Positions 1 through 12,180 are shown, counted from the first letter of the stretch. The stretch: DNA of 64,000 bases from Paracentrotus lividus (GCA_940671915.1 CALNVZ010003426.1:26430982-26494981); one strand, 5' to 3'. Notes: generated by a model from the sequence alone, not told the origin. A program made the numbers and translations.

Positions 1-675
1 CACTTTATTGAGATCGAGATCAGAGCAACTTCAAGTTTGTCCCACTGTGTTACTTATGTACAGAAATCCTTAATGCTCCACTTTATTATCTAACTGTTGA
101 ATAGTTTTATGGGTTAACATGAATACAAATATATATTATATACCTTATCCAATAAAAAAAAATAGTATTTTGATGACGTCAGAGTAATTCAGATATAAAC
201 AATAAATGTGTTCCTTCGGTCAAGAAACCCTAACAAAATTTTTACTATCAAATGTGTATTTTTGAGAGATAAAATGAATTTGCTCCTCATCCAATTTTAT
301 GAAACGTCTTATGGATTTGAAAATACGCTCATCGGATTCTACGTGTCTAAAAACCCTTAGTTACTAACTTATAATAACTTTGTAAACCATTTTCAATGAG
401 CAAGTAATTTCGGCACGGCTTAAAGGCATTATGGCCCACTGTGCACCGTTGTTAAAATTGTTATATTTTGGACGGATGTGAAATGAAATGCGTGTAGCGT
501 TGTTTAATGCTTAACATCCTCAATTTCAGTTTACAAAGATAAAACAAAAATGTTAACTGCACCGGGGGTGGGGCTGACTATGATTAAATACAATAAATAT
601 CATTTGGCGTACAAACTTTCATTGTTCAAATTTCTTTCCAGCAAGCAAGTCTTTTTAGATTTAATTCAGATTTAA
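1..675. other. AT-rich intergenic DNA, nothing recognised
   Basis: I see no open frame of note, no splice-flanked exon and no clear repeat here. The composition is AT-rich with short A and T runs. Confidence 0.6.
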
Positions 676-880
676 ACGTCTCACCTGGTTTGTAGCATCC
701 AATAAATGCTTGGTATGCACTTGACCATGGAGAATACGTGCAGGTTTATAGGTTCGTAATACTGTAAGCACAGGTGTACGCGTCTGTCATACCGACTTTG
801 CTGGTATATGCAAAGACATTCAATCATCTGAGCTCCTCGAATCCAAGCTGATATACTCCTCGGCTTCGGCCGGGTAAATC
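676..880 (+). repeat. Dispersed ~200-bp repeat R1, copy 1
   Basis: The block starts with TCTCACCTGGTTTGTAGCAT and ends near a GAGCTCCTCGAAT-type word. Related copies in the same orientation lie at 38674-38800 (partial), 44604-44800 and 61270-61480. They share the TCACCTGG edge, an AATGCTTGGTAT-like word, a CATAC(T/C)GA word and a GAG(C/A)TCC word. On the minus strand the shared edge reads CAG followed by GTGAGA, a good splice donor in three of the four copies. Class unknown: it could be a SINE, a MITE or a scattered exon fragment. Confidence 0.6.
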
Positions 881-939
881 ATTTACAAGAAACCTATACC
901 TTATCATATTTGTTCATGGTTTGTCTCTAAGATAACCCC

Positions 940-1310
940 ACATCTTTTATTTATTTATTTATTAATTATTTATTTTTTTATTTTATTCTTTTTCTTATTT
1001 ATTATTATTATTATTATTATTTTTTATTTATTTATTTTTTATTTTTATTTATTTTTTTTTTTGGTGGGGGGGGACATTATTGTTCATTTTCCTTAAGCTT
1101 CCCCTTTGACTAATAATACTACCACTAATAATAAAAAATAAAATATAAACCAGATGAACTGGTCTTGCCTTCATGTGTAAAGAGCATACAAAGTTTTTGC
1201 TTTCAGAAAAAAATACCTTGGCTACGAATGAAATGATATGGTAAAAAAACAAAAACAAAACAAAAAAAAAAACAAACAAAACAAAACAAAAACAAAAACA
1301 AAAACTCGTT
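940..1310. repeat. T-rich then A-rich low-complexity tracts
   Basis: A run made of TTTA/TTAT words covers about 946-1064. An AAAAC-rich run covers about 1242-1303. The short frames here consist only of Phe and Lys and are not genes. Confidence 0.8.
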
Positions 1311-2400
1311 TTTAGCTATGTTGCAAAACTTATAAAAGGGGAAAAGTTTTTGCTTATTGCTAGTTGTATTTCACGGGTCTGCCGAAAAACACACTAATAT
1401 TACACAAAATAGCTGTTAAAAAGACACATAATAGATAGAATAAAATAGTAATATAGATTTTTACTTTTATTTCTTTTGCTTATACAATTTATACAATGAA
1501 TCACCAACGACGTTTTTATAAGGAAAATTTTCACTCGCCATATATTTCCCTCGTAAATTTATATAAACATTCCGTCCAAATAATAATTTAAAAAAATACA
1601 CTGTTGAAATGGATATCAAATAACAAAAGAAAGGGTTTTGTGAAAGTATTTAAAGCTCATGTTCTCAACAATCATTACAACACCAAAAAGTCCGAAAATG
1701 ATGCAGTATTCATTAGCAATTATCACTCTTGTTAAGGACACTTTGCAGGAAGTCACTATTCATTTATCATCTGCCTATGAGCGCAGCCGCTACAATGGAA
1801 AAATCGATAATAACAATAATAATAAAAATAATAATTATATTAATAATAATAAGAAGAATAATAATAAGAATAATGATAATAATAGTAATAATAATAATAC
1901 TAATACTCAGCATTTTTGTAGCGCCTTTTCTTTAAAAAAGAGATACAAAGCGCTTTTATACATACCAAGAAGGTTTGAAGCTCTTTGCATATGGACCATT
2001 CTTGGTCAAGTGTGTGACCGAAATTATGCAAAATCTTGGAGGTGTAACACAAAGACTTACGATTGATTAAAAGTTACGATTTATTTTTTTTCTCGGTAGC
2101 CTCATCAAGGACAGGAGGCTCCGAAGTTGATGATCTTTATCCTAACCCTGGCCCTAACCCCTCTCTTAATCACATCCAAATCCTAATCCATGACAGTACC
2201 TGGTTTTCAAATGAGGTTACCAAGAAAAAAATCAATCGTAAGTCTTTATGGTATACACCATACTTGACTTTAATTGGCTTTAACTCTAACAATTTTAAAG
2301 ATATACGGATTTAATATTTATATAATGCTAATATATTTTGTTGGCTATCATTTGGAAATATTTTTTGATATTAACAATATGCATGTTCAAGGTCAGAGGT
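1311..2400. other. Intergenic DNA with an AAT/AAC-rich microsatellite
   Basis: An imperfect AAT/AAC trinucleotide stretch lies at about 1805-1910 and creates asparagine-rich or isoleucine-rich frames that I do not accept as coding. The rest shows nothing recognisable. Confidence 0.6.
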
Positions 2401-2407
2401 CAAAAGA

Positions 2408-2650
2408 AGTGGGTCACGCGTGTGACTTCACAGAACGGCATGTTTTTGAAAGTTCAATTTCATTTTAAAATTCCTGTAAGTTTTAAAATGATGAAATGTT
2501 CTTATTGCTGTGAGATATGCATTATGGACTTGCTAACCTTAAAATACCACTAGATAGGAGTCATCTCTGAAATATCTTTTTTTATCTATTATTTCATATC
2601 GTGATGTCGTGTCACGTGTGTGACATTTTTGTGGATCACGTGTGCGACCT
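2408..2650. repeat. Cluster of GTCACGTGTGTGAC palindromic motifs
   Basis: Three near-palindromic sites occur at 2412-2426 (GTCACGCGTGTGAC core), 2611-2624 (GTCACGTGTGTGAC) and 2634-2649 (ATCACGTGTGCGAC). The same motif recurs at 6345-6360, 6511-6524 and 6920-6933 inside tandem repeat units. This suggests a shared repeat family, broken up by later insertions. Confidence 0.55.
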
Positions 2651-2679
2651 ATTAAAAACTGTATAGAAAAAATGAATAT

Positions 2680-2685
<6 letters not shown>

Positions 2686-2745
<60 letters not shown>
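2686..2745. repeat. (TA)n microsatellite
   Basis: About thirty uninterrupted TA dinucleotides. Confidence 0.95.
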
Positions 2746-2748
<3 letters not shown>

Positions 2749-2859
2749 GTAGATGTACATTTCGAGCAATTATATCCGCTGTGGTTAAACTTTTATGAAC
2801 TCAACCCTAACCAGTCATTGGAGTGTTTTGGTAGCTGTCAAGACTAGGGGGAGGGGCGG

Positions 2860-3260
2860 AAAGGGAGGGGGGGGGCATGATGTCCCATGTAAGATCTCGG
2901 CTGTTGATCGCGCGAGCGCGCCGAAACTTTGAACGATGGTAGTGTATGATGTAAACTACAAGAAAGCACTGTTAATTTTCCCAAAATAATAATAATTTAT
3001 TTTATATGAATTAATTATGCTAATTTATGCATTCCATGAAGTCATAATTTTTGTTCTAATTGACAAACTTAAGCTTCTGGAATGCTAATTTTGTGTTTGC
3101 ATAATCTTTATAGGATTCCTAACAATTGTACTCGGAAAAAAATTGCTATCGAAATATTCCTTATGTATTTCATTGTTTTATGAATTTCTTATGTATTTCT
3201 TTGTTTTTCGACTTTTTGTTTTTCTTTGTCTTGTTTTTTTTTCGCAAAAAATTATTGCAG
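2860..3260 (+). repeat. Dispersed repeat R2, copy 1
   Basis: The block runs from a GATCGCGCGAGCGCG word through AATTATGCTAATTTATGCAT to a TTATGTATTTCTTTGTTTTT tail. A diverged copy lies in reverse orientation at 36790-37190, with the same order of words. Similar TATGTTAATTTATGCAAATG words also occur in the 6.4-7.1 kb tandem units, so R2 may be related to that repeat. Confidence 0.55.
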
Positions 3261-3350
3261 AACCATTTTGGAGCATAATAATGCTAAACTTAATTAATTT
3301 CAGCCAATGACAGTGAAAATAATCAGACCTTTATGACCGCCCCCACCCAG

Positions 3351-6341
3351 TTAGTCTAGGAGCCAGCTACAAATTTATTTACCCCATTTTCCCTAAAAGG
3401 TTTGACCCCTGAAAGTGATGTAGTTCAGTACAAGGATCGAGGAAATCGATGTCAGCTGCTGCGACAGTGGGGGACTCGGCCCCAAGACCCACTCAAAAAA
3501 CCCGTTTTGGGACATTTATTTACCCCATCTTCCCCATGGACCAAATTTTGTCAGTGGGAAGTAGTATGAATGTACATTGCAAAAATATATTAGCTGACAA
3601 AAAATAGTGGGGGAAGTGCAAAACTGACAGCTTCAAAGACCCCCTCCCCATACTGCGCATGCGTCGGGTCAGTATGCCGCACGTATAACGGTGTGTACGA
3701 TATCTCTGTATACATGGTATATAATAATAAAACACATAGCAATCCTCTGTTCTCTGCTGATGATTCAATATATAAGACTTATTTGTAAATTAGATTATAG
3801 GTGACTTGCCCGTTCAATAGGCTTTGATCTCTAATTTATTCTATTTATTTTTAAGGGAAGTTTTTCGATAAACAGAGGTCTTGAGAATTGGGTAATAAAT
3901 TTAATTGACTGTGCAACATCCGCTTTTTTTCTTTCTTTCTTTATTTTATTACATACAAAAATCTTTTCTAGGCAAAGAAGGTTTCGAATACACTTTTAAT
4001 TTCTATAAGATGGATAAATCTAGGCCTAAAGGCTATCCTGCAGATCAACGACATTGCTAGACCCCCCCCCCAATCGCCTGCACCCTTTGGCCTTACATTC
4101 ATCTTTCAAGAAATAATAAGTCGTAATACAACATATTATGTAATCGTAATATAATACATTTAGCTCCAAACAAGGCTCTGCGTAATGTGTTAATCAAATT
4201 TATTTAATAATGTTAATGTTCATTACATTTACTCGCGTACAGCTCGGCATGTGTTATTTATTTATATTTATTTTTACACAATTGAAATACAGATAAGCTA
4301 CGGATCAGGGTTAGGAAATCAGGAGGGCACTGATCTGTTAATATACAGATCAGGGGAGGGGCGCAGTCAGAAATATTGAATGAATGGGGCGCAGTTGAAT
4401 ATATACAGAAACTGAGTGATTTTCAATAAGATATTATTGTGCCTGTGCCTGGATCCGTCACTGCAAATGTTTCACTATGTGTTGTATTATGTATAATTTA
4501 GCCCATCGGCTTAATTTCTTATTTGTTATAAATTGGATCAACAACAGGGAAAAATCCAGGATTGAAAGTAATCCCCCTACATAATTATTTAGAGGGGTTT
4601 ATCGTGTTTCATCACTTGTGTTATTAGCAGTATCTTAAATTATCCAACAAGAATATCTTGCATGTTAGAATGTAAACTTTAGTAGTACATTTTTTTTTTT
4701 TTTTTTTTTTTTTTTGCATCCAACTTTTCATATGCTTTGATAATCAATCGGTGCGTCTGTCTACTAATTATCAGATAGTTTTCAAAGGTGAGAATAAGTG
4801 AATCGAAATTTATCAATGGGAATATTATTTTTTTTTAATCTATTAATTCAGGAAAAAAAAATGAATATCTAGCACATTGACACATGATATTCTCTTATTT
4901 ATTTTCTTTTTTTTTTTTTTACAAAGTACAGTATGTATTTCAAATTATTTAACAAAAGGAGGAGAGAAAAAGTAATAAGTGTATCAGAATTCCAGACTGT
5001 TGATTTCATGTTTCTATTATTCGTTTGAATAGAAGACACTGAGTGTATGAGTTCAACCGTACGAAGTGGGAATAAGGAATACGACAAAGATGAAGAGATT
5101 AGCGGAAGGAAGGAAGGGGTTTTGTAAGAGGGTAGAAATAAGTGAAGATAATAAGATGCTGTAAAAAAAAATTATTAGTCAATCTGAATAATATAGATAA
5201 GACTCAGAATTGTCACAAAACACCCCCTTTCCATTTGGTTGCCTCCCCTCTCCATCCTGCATGCTTTCGACAAGAAGAGTGGACTCATGAAATAACAAAT
5301 TGGCATATTAAAAAGTATATGAAAGTTGTATTTTGAACTTATGCAATAGATTATTTCCATTTTCGCCTCTTCATTAGTCATTATTACATGTATCAATTAT
5401 TATATATTTTTATATCTCTTCTGTCTTAACACACTCTCTCAATTCTTCTGGTTAATATTTTGTCGCATGATTCTCTCATTCATTTCCTCGTACGATATAC
5501 TTATTATTAATTGTAAAGTAACAAATAATTGCACCATCTGAAGTTGGTCTGGCTTTGATTGGCAGTTAATGCTATCTTATTTATGATTTTTCGTTCTTTT
5601 CTTTTTCAAAAGATGTGTGAGAGGGGGGGGGGGGGGGGGTGGGGGTTGGGTGGGGGAGCGGGGTCTAGCAATCTGTATAGGAATGGGCCTATTGCCTAGT
5701 CTATATCCACATATTCCTGGCATCCAGTTTATAATTCCAGACATTCATTGCATTGCAAGATTATTGTATTTAATCAAAATTAAATTAACTTCCTATGAAT
5801 TTAAGACCTCAGTTAATCAGATTTCCCTCTTAAAATAAACAAATAAATACATATAAATGGGATCAAATCCCAATTAATAGGCAAGTCATCAATAATCTAG
5901 CATACAAATAAGTATGAAAATGAATTATAAGAAAAAAAAAAAAAAAAAACATAGAACAGAGTATTACCCGATGTTTTATATACAGAGATATCATGCACAC
6001 TATTATACACGGAGCACATCGCTCCCGACGCATGCGCAGCATGGGGAGGGGGTCTTTGAAGCTGTCAGTTCTGCACTTCCCCCATTATTTTTTGTCAGCT
6101 AATATATTTTTGCAATGTACATTCATACTACTTCCCACTGACAAAATTTGGTCCATGGGGAAGATGGGGTAAATAAATGTCCCAAAACGTGTTTTTTGAG
6201 TGGGTCTGGGGGCCGAGTCCCCCACTGTCGCAGCAGCTGACATCGATTTCCTCGATCCTTGTACTGAACTACATCACTTTCAGGGGTCAAACCTTTTAGG
6301 GAAAATGGGGTAAAAAAATTTGTAGCTGGCTCCTAGACTAA
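3351..6341. mobile_element. Putative 3.0-kb transposon with ~390-bp terminal inverted repeats
   Basis: Bases 3351-3755 are matched, as reverse complement, by about 5950-6341. The outermost bases are TTAGTCTAGGAGCCAGCTAC on the left and the exact complement on the right. The arms are similar across nearly their whole length, with small substitutions. The roughly 2.2 kb interior has no frame longer than about 75 codons and only poly-T, poly-G and AT-rich DNA, so the element is non-autonomous or decayed. The right edge abuts one of the GTCACGTGTGTGAC repeats. I could not establish a target-site duplication. Confidence 0.6.
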
Positions 6342-6344
6342 GTG

Positions 6345-7150
6345 GGTCACGTGTGTGACCAATTTGTTTGCTAATTGATAATCAAATTAAAACTTGTAAT
6401 GGATTCATATTTAGTGAGATGCAAGGTACATTAAATCTAGCTTTGGAGAAATAATGATAATAATACCAGAGCCGTGGTTAAGGCGGGGTTTAAACTTTTT
6501 GTGTTTTCTGGTCAAGTGTGTGACATTTGAGGGCAATTAATTTCCAGGGTTGATTAATATAATCAATTTAACAACATTATTTTGGGGTTAGATTACAATG
6601 AATAGAGGTAAATAATAATATAATGACAGTAATCCAAGGAAGGAAGTCAGCATATCCATTCCATTCAGGGTTAAAAAAGTGATATTTCATGTACCGTTTT
6701 TTTCCATCTAATTATCATTTTATGTTAATTTATGCAAATGACCATGAACAATTGCAAAAATCACGAAAAAACATTAGTTCATGAAACTTCAAACATTGTT
6801 CTATTTAAATATGCCGCTTAAAATAAAAAAGGCACATTATATCTAGCTTTGGAGAAAAATTGTAATAATAATAGAACTATGGTTTTCGGGGGGGGGGCGT
6901 TAACTTTTCGTGTTTTGGGGTCACGTGTGTGACATTTGAAGTTAATTGTTTTAGTAAATTATTTTAGAACAATCAATTCAACACCATTATTTGTCAGTTA
7001 AATTTAAAGGAATGAAGTTAAAAAATATTTTATGTACCATTTTTCAATTCAAATTTTAGATATGTTAATTTATGCAAATGAGCATGAAAATTTCGTAAAA
7101 TTACGATAAAAAAAATGCATTTCATGAAGCTTCAGACAATGCTCTATATG
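6345..7150 (+). repeat. Tandem ~408-bp repeat, about two units
   Basis: The word ATCTAGCTTTGGAGAAA occurs near 6434 and 6840, and GTGTGACATTTGA near 6519 and 6928, giving a period of about 406-409 bp. Each unit has a GTCA(C/A)GTGTGTGAC site followed by AT-rich sequence with TATGTTAATTTATGCAAATG. Confidence 0.7.
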
Positions 7151-8138
7151 AATATGCAGCTTAAAAACAAAAGGGAAAGACTTTATTTTTTTTCCCAAAA
7201 AGGTTCACTTTTCAAAGAATCGCCCATATAACAAAAACAATACAATTATGAAATAGACAAAGTGAAACAATGTATACAATTGAGTATATGAATATAAAAA
7301 AGGCCTAAGTCCATAGGAGGCCATTTCGAGATAATCGAAAAAAAACTGAATATTTTTTTTAATTTGGGCAATTAAAGTATATTTGGCCAAAAGACATCAG
7401 AGAACATCATAAAACAAATTTAAGTGTAAATTTTTTATGAACATAAATTTTCAAATTACTTGTGGGCGGGGCCTTTTGTCTGGTGGACTTGGGTCGTTTT
7501 TAGAATCATATGGACTTAGGTCGTTCTTACATTCATATACATGGTAGACTTCTGTAGTACTGAATGTATAAAAATGATACACAAGAGATTTCTTTTATAT
7601 ATCAGACAAAAAGGGCCCCTTATCTTTTTGTATTTTATTTTTTTAAATAATTTTTTATAGCTGATGTGTTTTGGGATGAGCGAGCGGGTGTGGGTGTGGG
7701 TGTGTGGGTTTTAAATGTGAGGACATGTGTAGGTGTTCAAATACTGAAAAAAAAAAATTAAATAGAAAAACAAGAAATACAGAGGGCGTCCCCACTTAAG
7801 CTAAGGTTGGGGGTGTAAATGGAGTGATAACTTTTCCTTAGCAAGGACCTTTATTTCATGTTTGCCAGAGATCTTGGGGGAAAATGCTTTTGTAAATGGG
7901 CAGAATTTTTTATTTTATTGATTATCAGTGAATTTTGGGGTAAAATTCTAAGAACAAACAAAAAACTTTAATTGTTTTGTGAGCGAATTTTGTAAGAAAA
8001 CATCAATCCTGAATCCACCCTGCATGCCCCACATCCACCCACTCACATCAGCATAGGAATTCCTTTTTTTTTTTGAGGAGCTATTTTTTAAAAATATACA
8101 TTGACACACACCCACCCAAACACCCCTCACACACCCTC

Positions 8139-8164
8139 TGACACACACACACACACACACACAC
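8139..8164. repeat. (CA)n microsatellite
   Basis: An uninterrupted CA tract, preceded by CACACCC-rich sequence. Confidence 0.9.
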
Positions 8165-8250
8165 AGAAGCACAAACATCTGGAAGTGAACTTCAACTTCA
8201 ATTTTGAGGTACTCAAGGTTAAACAAGAAGTAATGAGAGAGGGCGCTAGA

Positions 8251-8303
8251 TATGAATGTAAGAAAAGCCTAAGTCCTGGACTTAGGCTTTTCTTACATTC
8301 ATA
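8251..8303. repeat. Perfect palindrome, 26-bp arms, 1-base centre
   Basis: The left arm 8251-8276 is exactly complementary to 8278-8303, with one T between. As DNA it would extrude as a cruciform; as RNA it would form a long hairpin. Confidence 0.9.
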
Positions 8304-8459
8304 CCAGACTTTAATCCTTTATTTAAGGCATTTCTGAGATGATTTCAGATTCATCATTTATGCACAAGATGGGTCAATGTATAAGGAACAATTTCCCATA
8401 TATAACTCAATTTCGCCAAAAATTGGACTTAGGCCTTTTTTATATTCATATACTCAATT

Positions 8460-9168
8460 AACAATACAAAGAATAATGGAATAAATCAGCCAACAAATCC
8501 ATAAATATATAAATAAAAAATCAGAAATAAATCTCACCTCTATGCAAAAATGTAACGGTTAACCTTTTTGTTTTCATAATATTGATGTTTCTTTTGACTT
8601 TTAGATGATTTTGTCATTTTGTCATTATCATTACTCACTGAAACATGCATTATTTTTTTGAATTTTGGGTCTCACAATTATAATTGAGGACATAAGATTT
8701 TTCTACAAGTAAGCATTTGTCTTATTCCGTAGCCATTTCGAAAGAGTATATTTTCTTTTTGGACGCACAGTATATGTATAATTATACATAAGAAATAGAG
8801 GTCGGTGACCATCATTTATCAAAAAAAAAAAAAAAATAAATAAATAAATACAAAAAAATAATAACTAATGAATCTTATCAAATATCTCAAACAACATAAC
8901 AACATCCATACCATCTTATTTTGAGTTAAAGAAAACATGAAAAGGGGCACAAAGACATGATAACCAAAAAGCAAAGACACATACAGAGGAAAAATGACTT
9001 GTGCAATTGCATCATATTTAATGATAAAAGCAAGAGAAAATAAATACAAGTTTACATGTACGTGCACATTGTAACGTTGTACAGAAGTCATTGTGTTTCA
9101 TCGCGTCGTTTTTTATAATCGTTATCGACTAGGCTGATTCTTCAAATGGTAAAGATATTATATATATA
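8460..9168. other. Intergenic DNA, nothing recognised
   Basis: AT-rich sequence with an A-run at 8821-8836. No supported gene. Confidence 0.55.
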
Positions 9169-9975
9169 CCGAGTGAGTCAAAAAAAAACTTTACACCTAG
9201 AAAAATGTCAATAAAAATAAAACCAAATTATAAACCCAAAATTATCTTACATATTCTAAAAGAATAACTTCTCCCGCATCTCCTGGTACCACTTTTGTGT
9301 GGTATGTCTTTACGCTTGGATGAACACGACGCATTTTTTGCGAACATGTCAATTTGGAATTGTGCCAGACAAAAATCAAAACAACAAAAAGCTATAAAAA
9401 AGCAACTTCATCCTGATTAAAATAGCATAACTTTTTAACGAAACTGTCTTCCACTTAATAACTTGGCAGGGGTATTGTTACACATATTGAATACATTTTG
9501 TATGAAAATGAGATAGATGTGTAGAGTCAGGCATGAGTGAGCACAAGACAAAATAAAAAGTATTAAGAGGCCCTTTTGGTCTGTCAGTGGCAATACTCAT
9601 TCGTGCATTACTCCACGAGTCAATCTAATTTTCATACAAAATGTAGTCAATATGTGTAACAACACCCCTGCTAAGTTATTAAGCGGAAATCATTTTCGTT
9701 AAAAAGTTATGCTATTTTAATCAGGATGAAGTTGTTTTTTTTTCTAGCTTTTCGTTGTTTCGATTTTACTCCCATTCTGGCACAATTCGAAATTGACATG
9801 TTCGCAAACAATGCGTCGTGTTCATCCAAGCGTAAAGGCATACCACACAAAAATGGTACCAGAAGATGCGGCAGGAGTTACTCTTTCAGAATATACAAAA
9901 TAATTTGGAGTTTATAAATTGATTTTCTTTTTGTTGACATTTTTGTAGGTGTAAAGTTTTTTTTGACTCACTCGG
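9169..9975. mobile_element. Foldback element with ~350-bp arms, TA-flanked
   Basis: The ends are CCGAGTGAGTC on the left and GACTCACTCGG on the right. The arms, roughly 9169-9515 and 9628-9975, are complementary almost throughout, with a loop of about 110 bp. TA lies on both sides inside an AT microsatellite, which fits insertion at TA as in Tc1/mariner-type transposition. There is no transposase frame, so this is a non-autonomous element. The small frame at 9726-9917 only reads through the right arm. Confidence 0.8.
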
Positions 9976-10001
9976 TATATATATATATATATATATATAT
10001 T

Positions 10002-10030
10002 CAGTGGTGGCCAAAATGATTAGAACACCT
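10002..10030 (+). mobile_element. Tc1-like terminal sequence, one end only
   Basis: The word CAGTGGTGGCCAAAATGA directly follows a TATATA tract. It resembles the outer end of a Tc1-type transposon. I found no matching inverted end downstream, so it is probably a remnant. Confidence 0.35.
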
Positions 10031-10944
10031 GAACCTGCACAAAGGCTACGGGATTATCAATGCCCTAGTTCATTTGCCGAAATCAGATTAAAGATATCTT
10101 TTGTGTGCCATGAGCTTTCATGATTTTTTTTAGCATAGGGTCTTACGTTTTTATGTAGACACCAAATTTATTTAGTTTCGACCATCTGGTAACGCGCTCT
10201 TGGTTTCCCCATAGACTTGTGTATTAAACATGTAGTCCAAATGCAAAAAAAAGTGAAATGCTGATTACATATTTCGATAGCTCAAAAAGTATGTGAGGTA
10301 GTAGTATGAAACTTAGCAGGCTTATTAATTCAAATATACCTCAAATACATGCTAAATTTCAGAAAATTTATTCAAATGGGGGGGGGGGGTGGATTCGCCC
10401 CCACCCTTAGTGGTGAGATGACTAAAATAACCATGCCCATTGAAGGTTAAGACTATTTTTTTTTTAATGAAGGTACTCCTTGTAAATGTATATTTTTTAA
10501 AAAGAAAATTGATGAGCAATTCCAATTAAAAATGCTGAAATATTATGGGCCATTGGAACTGAATTAAAACTTTAAAAATAAAAAATTTGGGGCCCTTCAA
10601 AAATAATTCAAAAATCCCCACATAAGATGTAACTACTTCACCCTATGTTGTTATGTATGCAATCTTTTTAAATCCTCAGGAAATTTCTTTTTATACGTTC
10701 CTAAATATTTTATTTGAATCATGGAAATACAATGCCAAAAATGCCAACATCACTATGATACAAAAAAGGAATACTTACATTTAGGTGTCCTATCGCATAT
10801 CTTCTATTTTCTACAGTTAATTTACAAAATGACACATCTTCTTTTGACAAAATTGCAAAGCGTTGTAGCAAATGGGAGTACCATTTTTTGAAATGGTTTG
10901 TAACAATTCATGTCATAATCTTCATGTAACATGAAGACAAACGT
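10031..10944 (-). other. 3' flank of the CCP receptor gene
   Basis: This stretch lies downstream of the minus-strand stop codon at 10945. A minus-strand AATAAA (TTTATT on the plus strand, 10709-10714), about 230 bp past the stop, is a candidate polyadenylation signal, although AT-rich DNA gives many chance matches. A G-run at 10377-10389 is the only other feature. Confidence 0.35.
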
Positions 10945-11137
10945 TTACAATGGTCTCTGAAAAGTCTCATAGCTCTGATAATCATCAGTACCGTGTTTCA
11001 GGTATGGTTCGGTATAGAGACCCTGTTCACCTCCAATGTAATCAACATATCCATCAGGAAGATCAGGTAGAGGTCCTCTGTTTTCCTTTTCATCTTGGAG
11101 GGCGGTTTCGGTTGATCTCGGGAAAGCGAAGCCATGA
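10945..11137 (-). CDS. Terminal exon of CCP receptor: tyrosine-rich cytoplasmic tail
   Basis: The exon follows a TATAG acceptor, contributes one base to a codon shared with the transmembrane exon (phase 2), then 63 codons and a TAA stop. The encoded tail has a charged stretch, a PLPDLP proline motif near residues 22-27, and six tyrosines at about residues 30, 33, 41, 45, 53 and 56. YVDY, YTEP and YETF are visible. YETF fits a YxxF-type endocytic signal, and YTEP fits a YxxP SH2-binding site. No canonical ITAM spacing is present. Known biology allows such tails to bind SH2 proteins or clathrin adaptors; that this one does is inference. The exact phase match to the exon at 12697-12841 is the main support. 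Confidence 0.75.
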
Positions 11138-12027
11138 CTATACGAGAGGTTTTGAATGTAAAAATAAAATGTGATATTTTCTTTGTATAGACTCATGTAA
11201 AAATTAAAAATAGGCTTAATACAAATTTGTTAGTTGTGTGAGAAAAAAGGGTTTACAAGATGTCAATAATAATTTTCTAAACAAAACTGTAGAATAACCT
11301 TTTGCACAAAAAAGCCTACTGTCAGACTGTTTAAACTAATATTTTTGAATATTATGTTAAACACCAGTTAATTGTTTCAAAAATTAATAAAAACGGATTT
11401 TCCCCTCCCTAGAGCGGCGACACATTGCGAAATTTCAAATTTCGGAGATCACTGATACACTCTGGAGGAATCCTATTTGCTAAAATATACTTTAATCTAA
11501 TCGAGTGTTCATAGAAAACAGTTTGGAGATGCCATGCCATCTAGGCCTTCTAATCTACACCACTGTCAGCATAAATTATGATCCAGACCTTTGCAACTGC
11601 AGTGCAATATATTTGGAGCAGTTACGCACGTTACTGTATGTCTTAAAGGAACCCAAAACTTCAGAGTATATTTTTTGTTTGGAAAGAGCATGCGAGGAGC
11701 AATTAAAGAAACAAAATGGTTTTTATCAAATACGTTGTAAATAAGAGAAATATTGAAGCTTGAAAGGTCTTGTTATAATTTCCATTGGGATCCTTAAATT
11801 GACAAAATTGCTCCAAAAATGGCGGAATTCATTGTTCGTATTCTAGATTGTTTCCTTCTGGCCTTAATATAAGTTAATTATTGTGAATTATTACACGTTT
11901 AGGTCTCTTTTTCGATACATAAAAATCATGTATTGATACTCTTCCAGATGTTTGCTTGTCGGCATTCAATATTGTTAGCATAATGTATGTCCTATGTATT
12001 CTACATTACCCGTATCAATGAAGAAAA

Positions 12028-12058
12028 GGAGTGCATTATTGTTACAATATTGCACTCC
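12028..12058. repeat. Short hairpin GGAGTGCA...TGCACTCC
   Basis: Fourteen-base arms (12028-12041 and 12045-12058) pair with a three-base loop and one mismatch. Confidence 0.7.
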
Positions 12059-12082
12059 GCGATGCCAGTAAAATTATACGCG

Positions 12083-12180
12083 CAACAGGTTATAACAATG
12101 GATACGCGGAGCAACAATTTACGTCATAATAGCACAACAGCTTTTAACAATGGATACGCGGAGCAGCAATTTACGTCATA
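12083..12180. repeat. Two tandem ~45-bp units with TACGTCA sites
   Basis: Units at 12083-12127 and 12135-12180 share AACAATGGATACGCGGAGCA and end in TTACGTCATA. TACGTCA is the complement of the CRE/ATF-like word TGACGTA. A regulatory role is only a possibility. Confidence 0.65.

Larger units (their letters stand above)
7278..8459. repeat. Nested inverted repeats built from a GGACTTAGGC motif
   Basis: Bases 7278-7312 and 8425-8459 are perfect 35-bp inverted copies of each other. A second, tight palindrome built from the same motif sits at 8251-8303. Degenerate single copies with GGACTTAGGTCGTT lie at about 7486-7560. The interior contains a (CA)n tract but no gene. This may be a foldback-type mobile element or a local inverted duplication. 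Confidence 0.65.

Noticed and set aside
1659-2066. 135-codon frame rich in asparagine
   Set aside because: Most of it is an AAT/AAC microsatellite; the ends match nothing recognisable.
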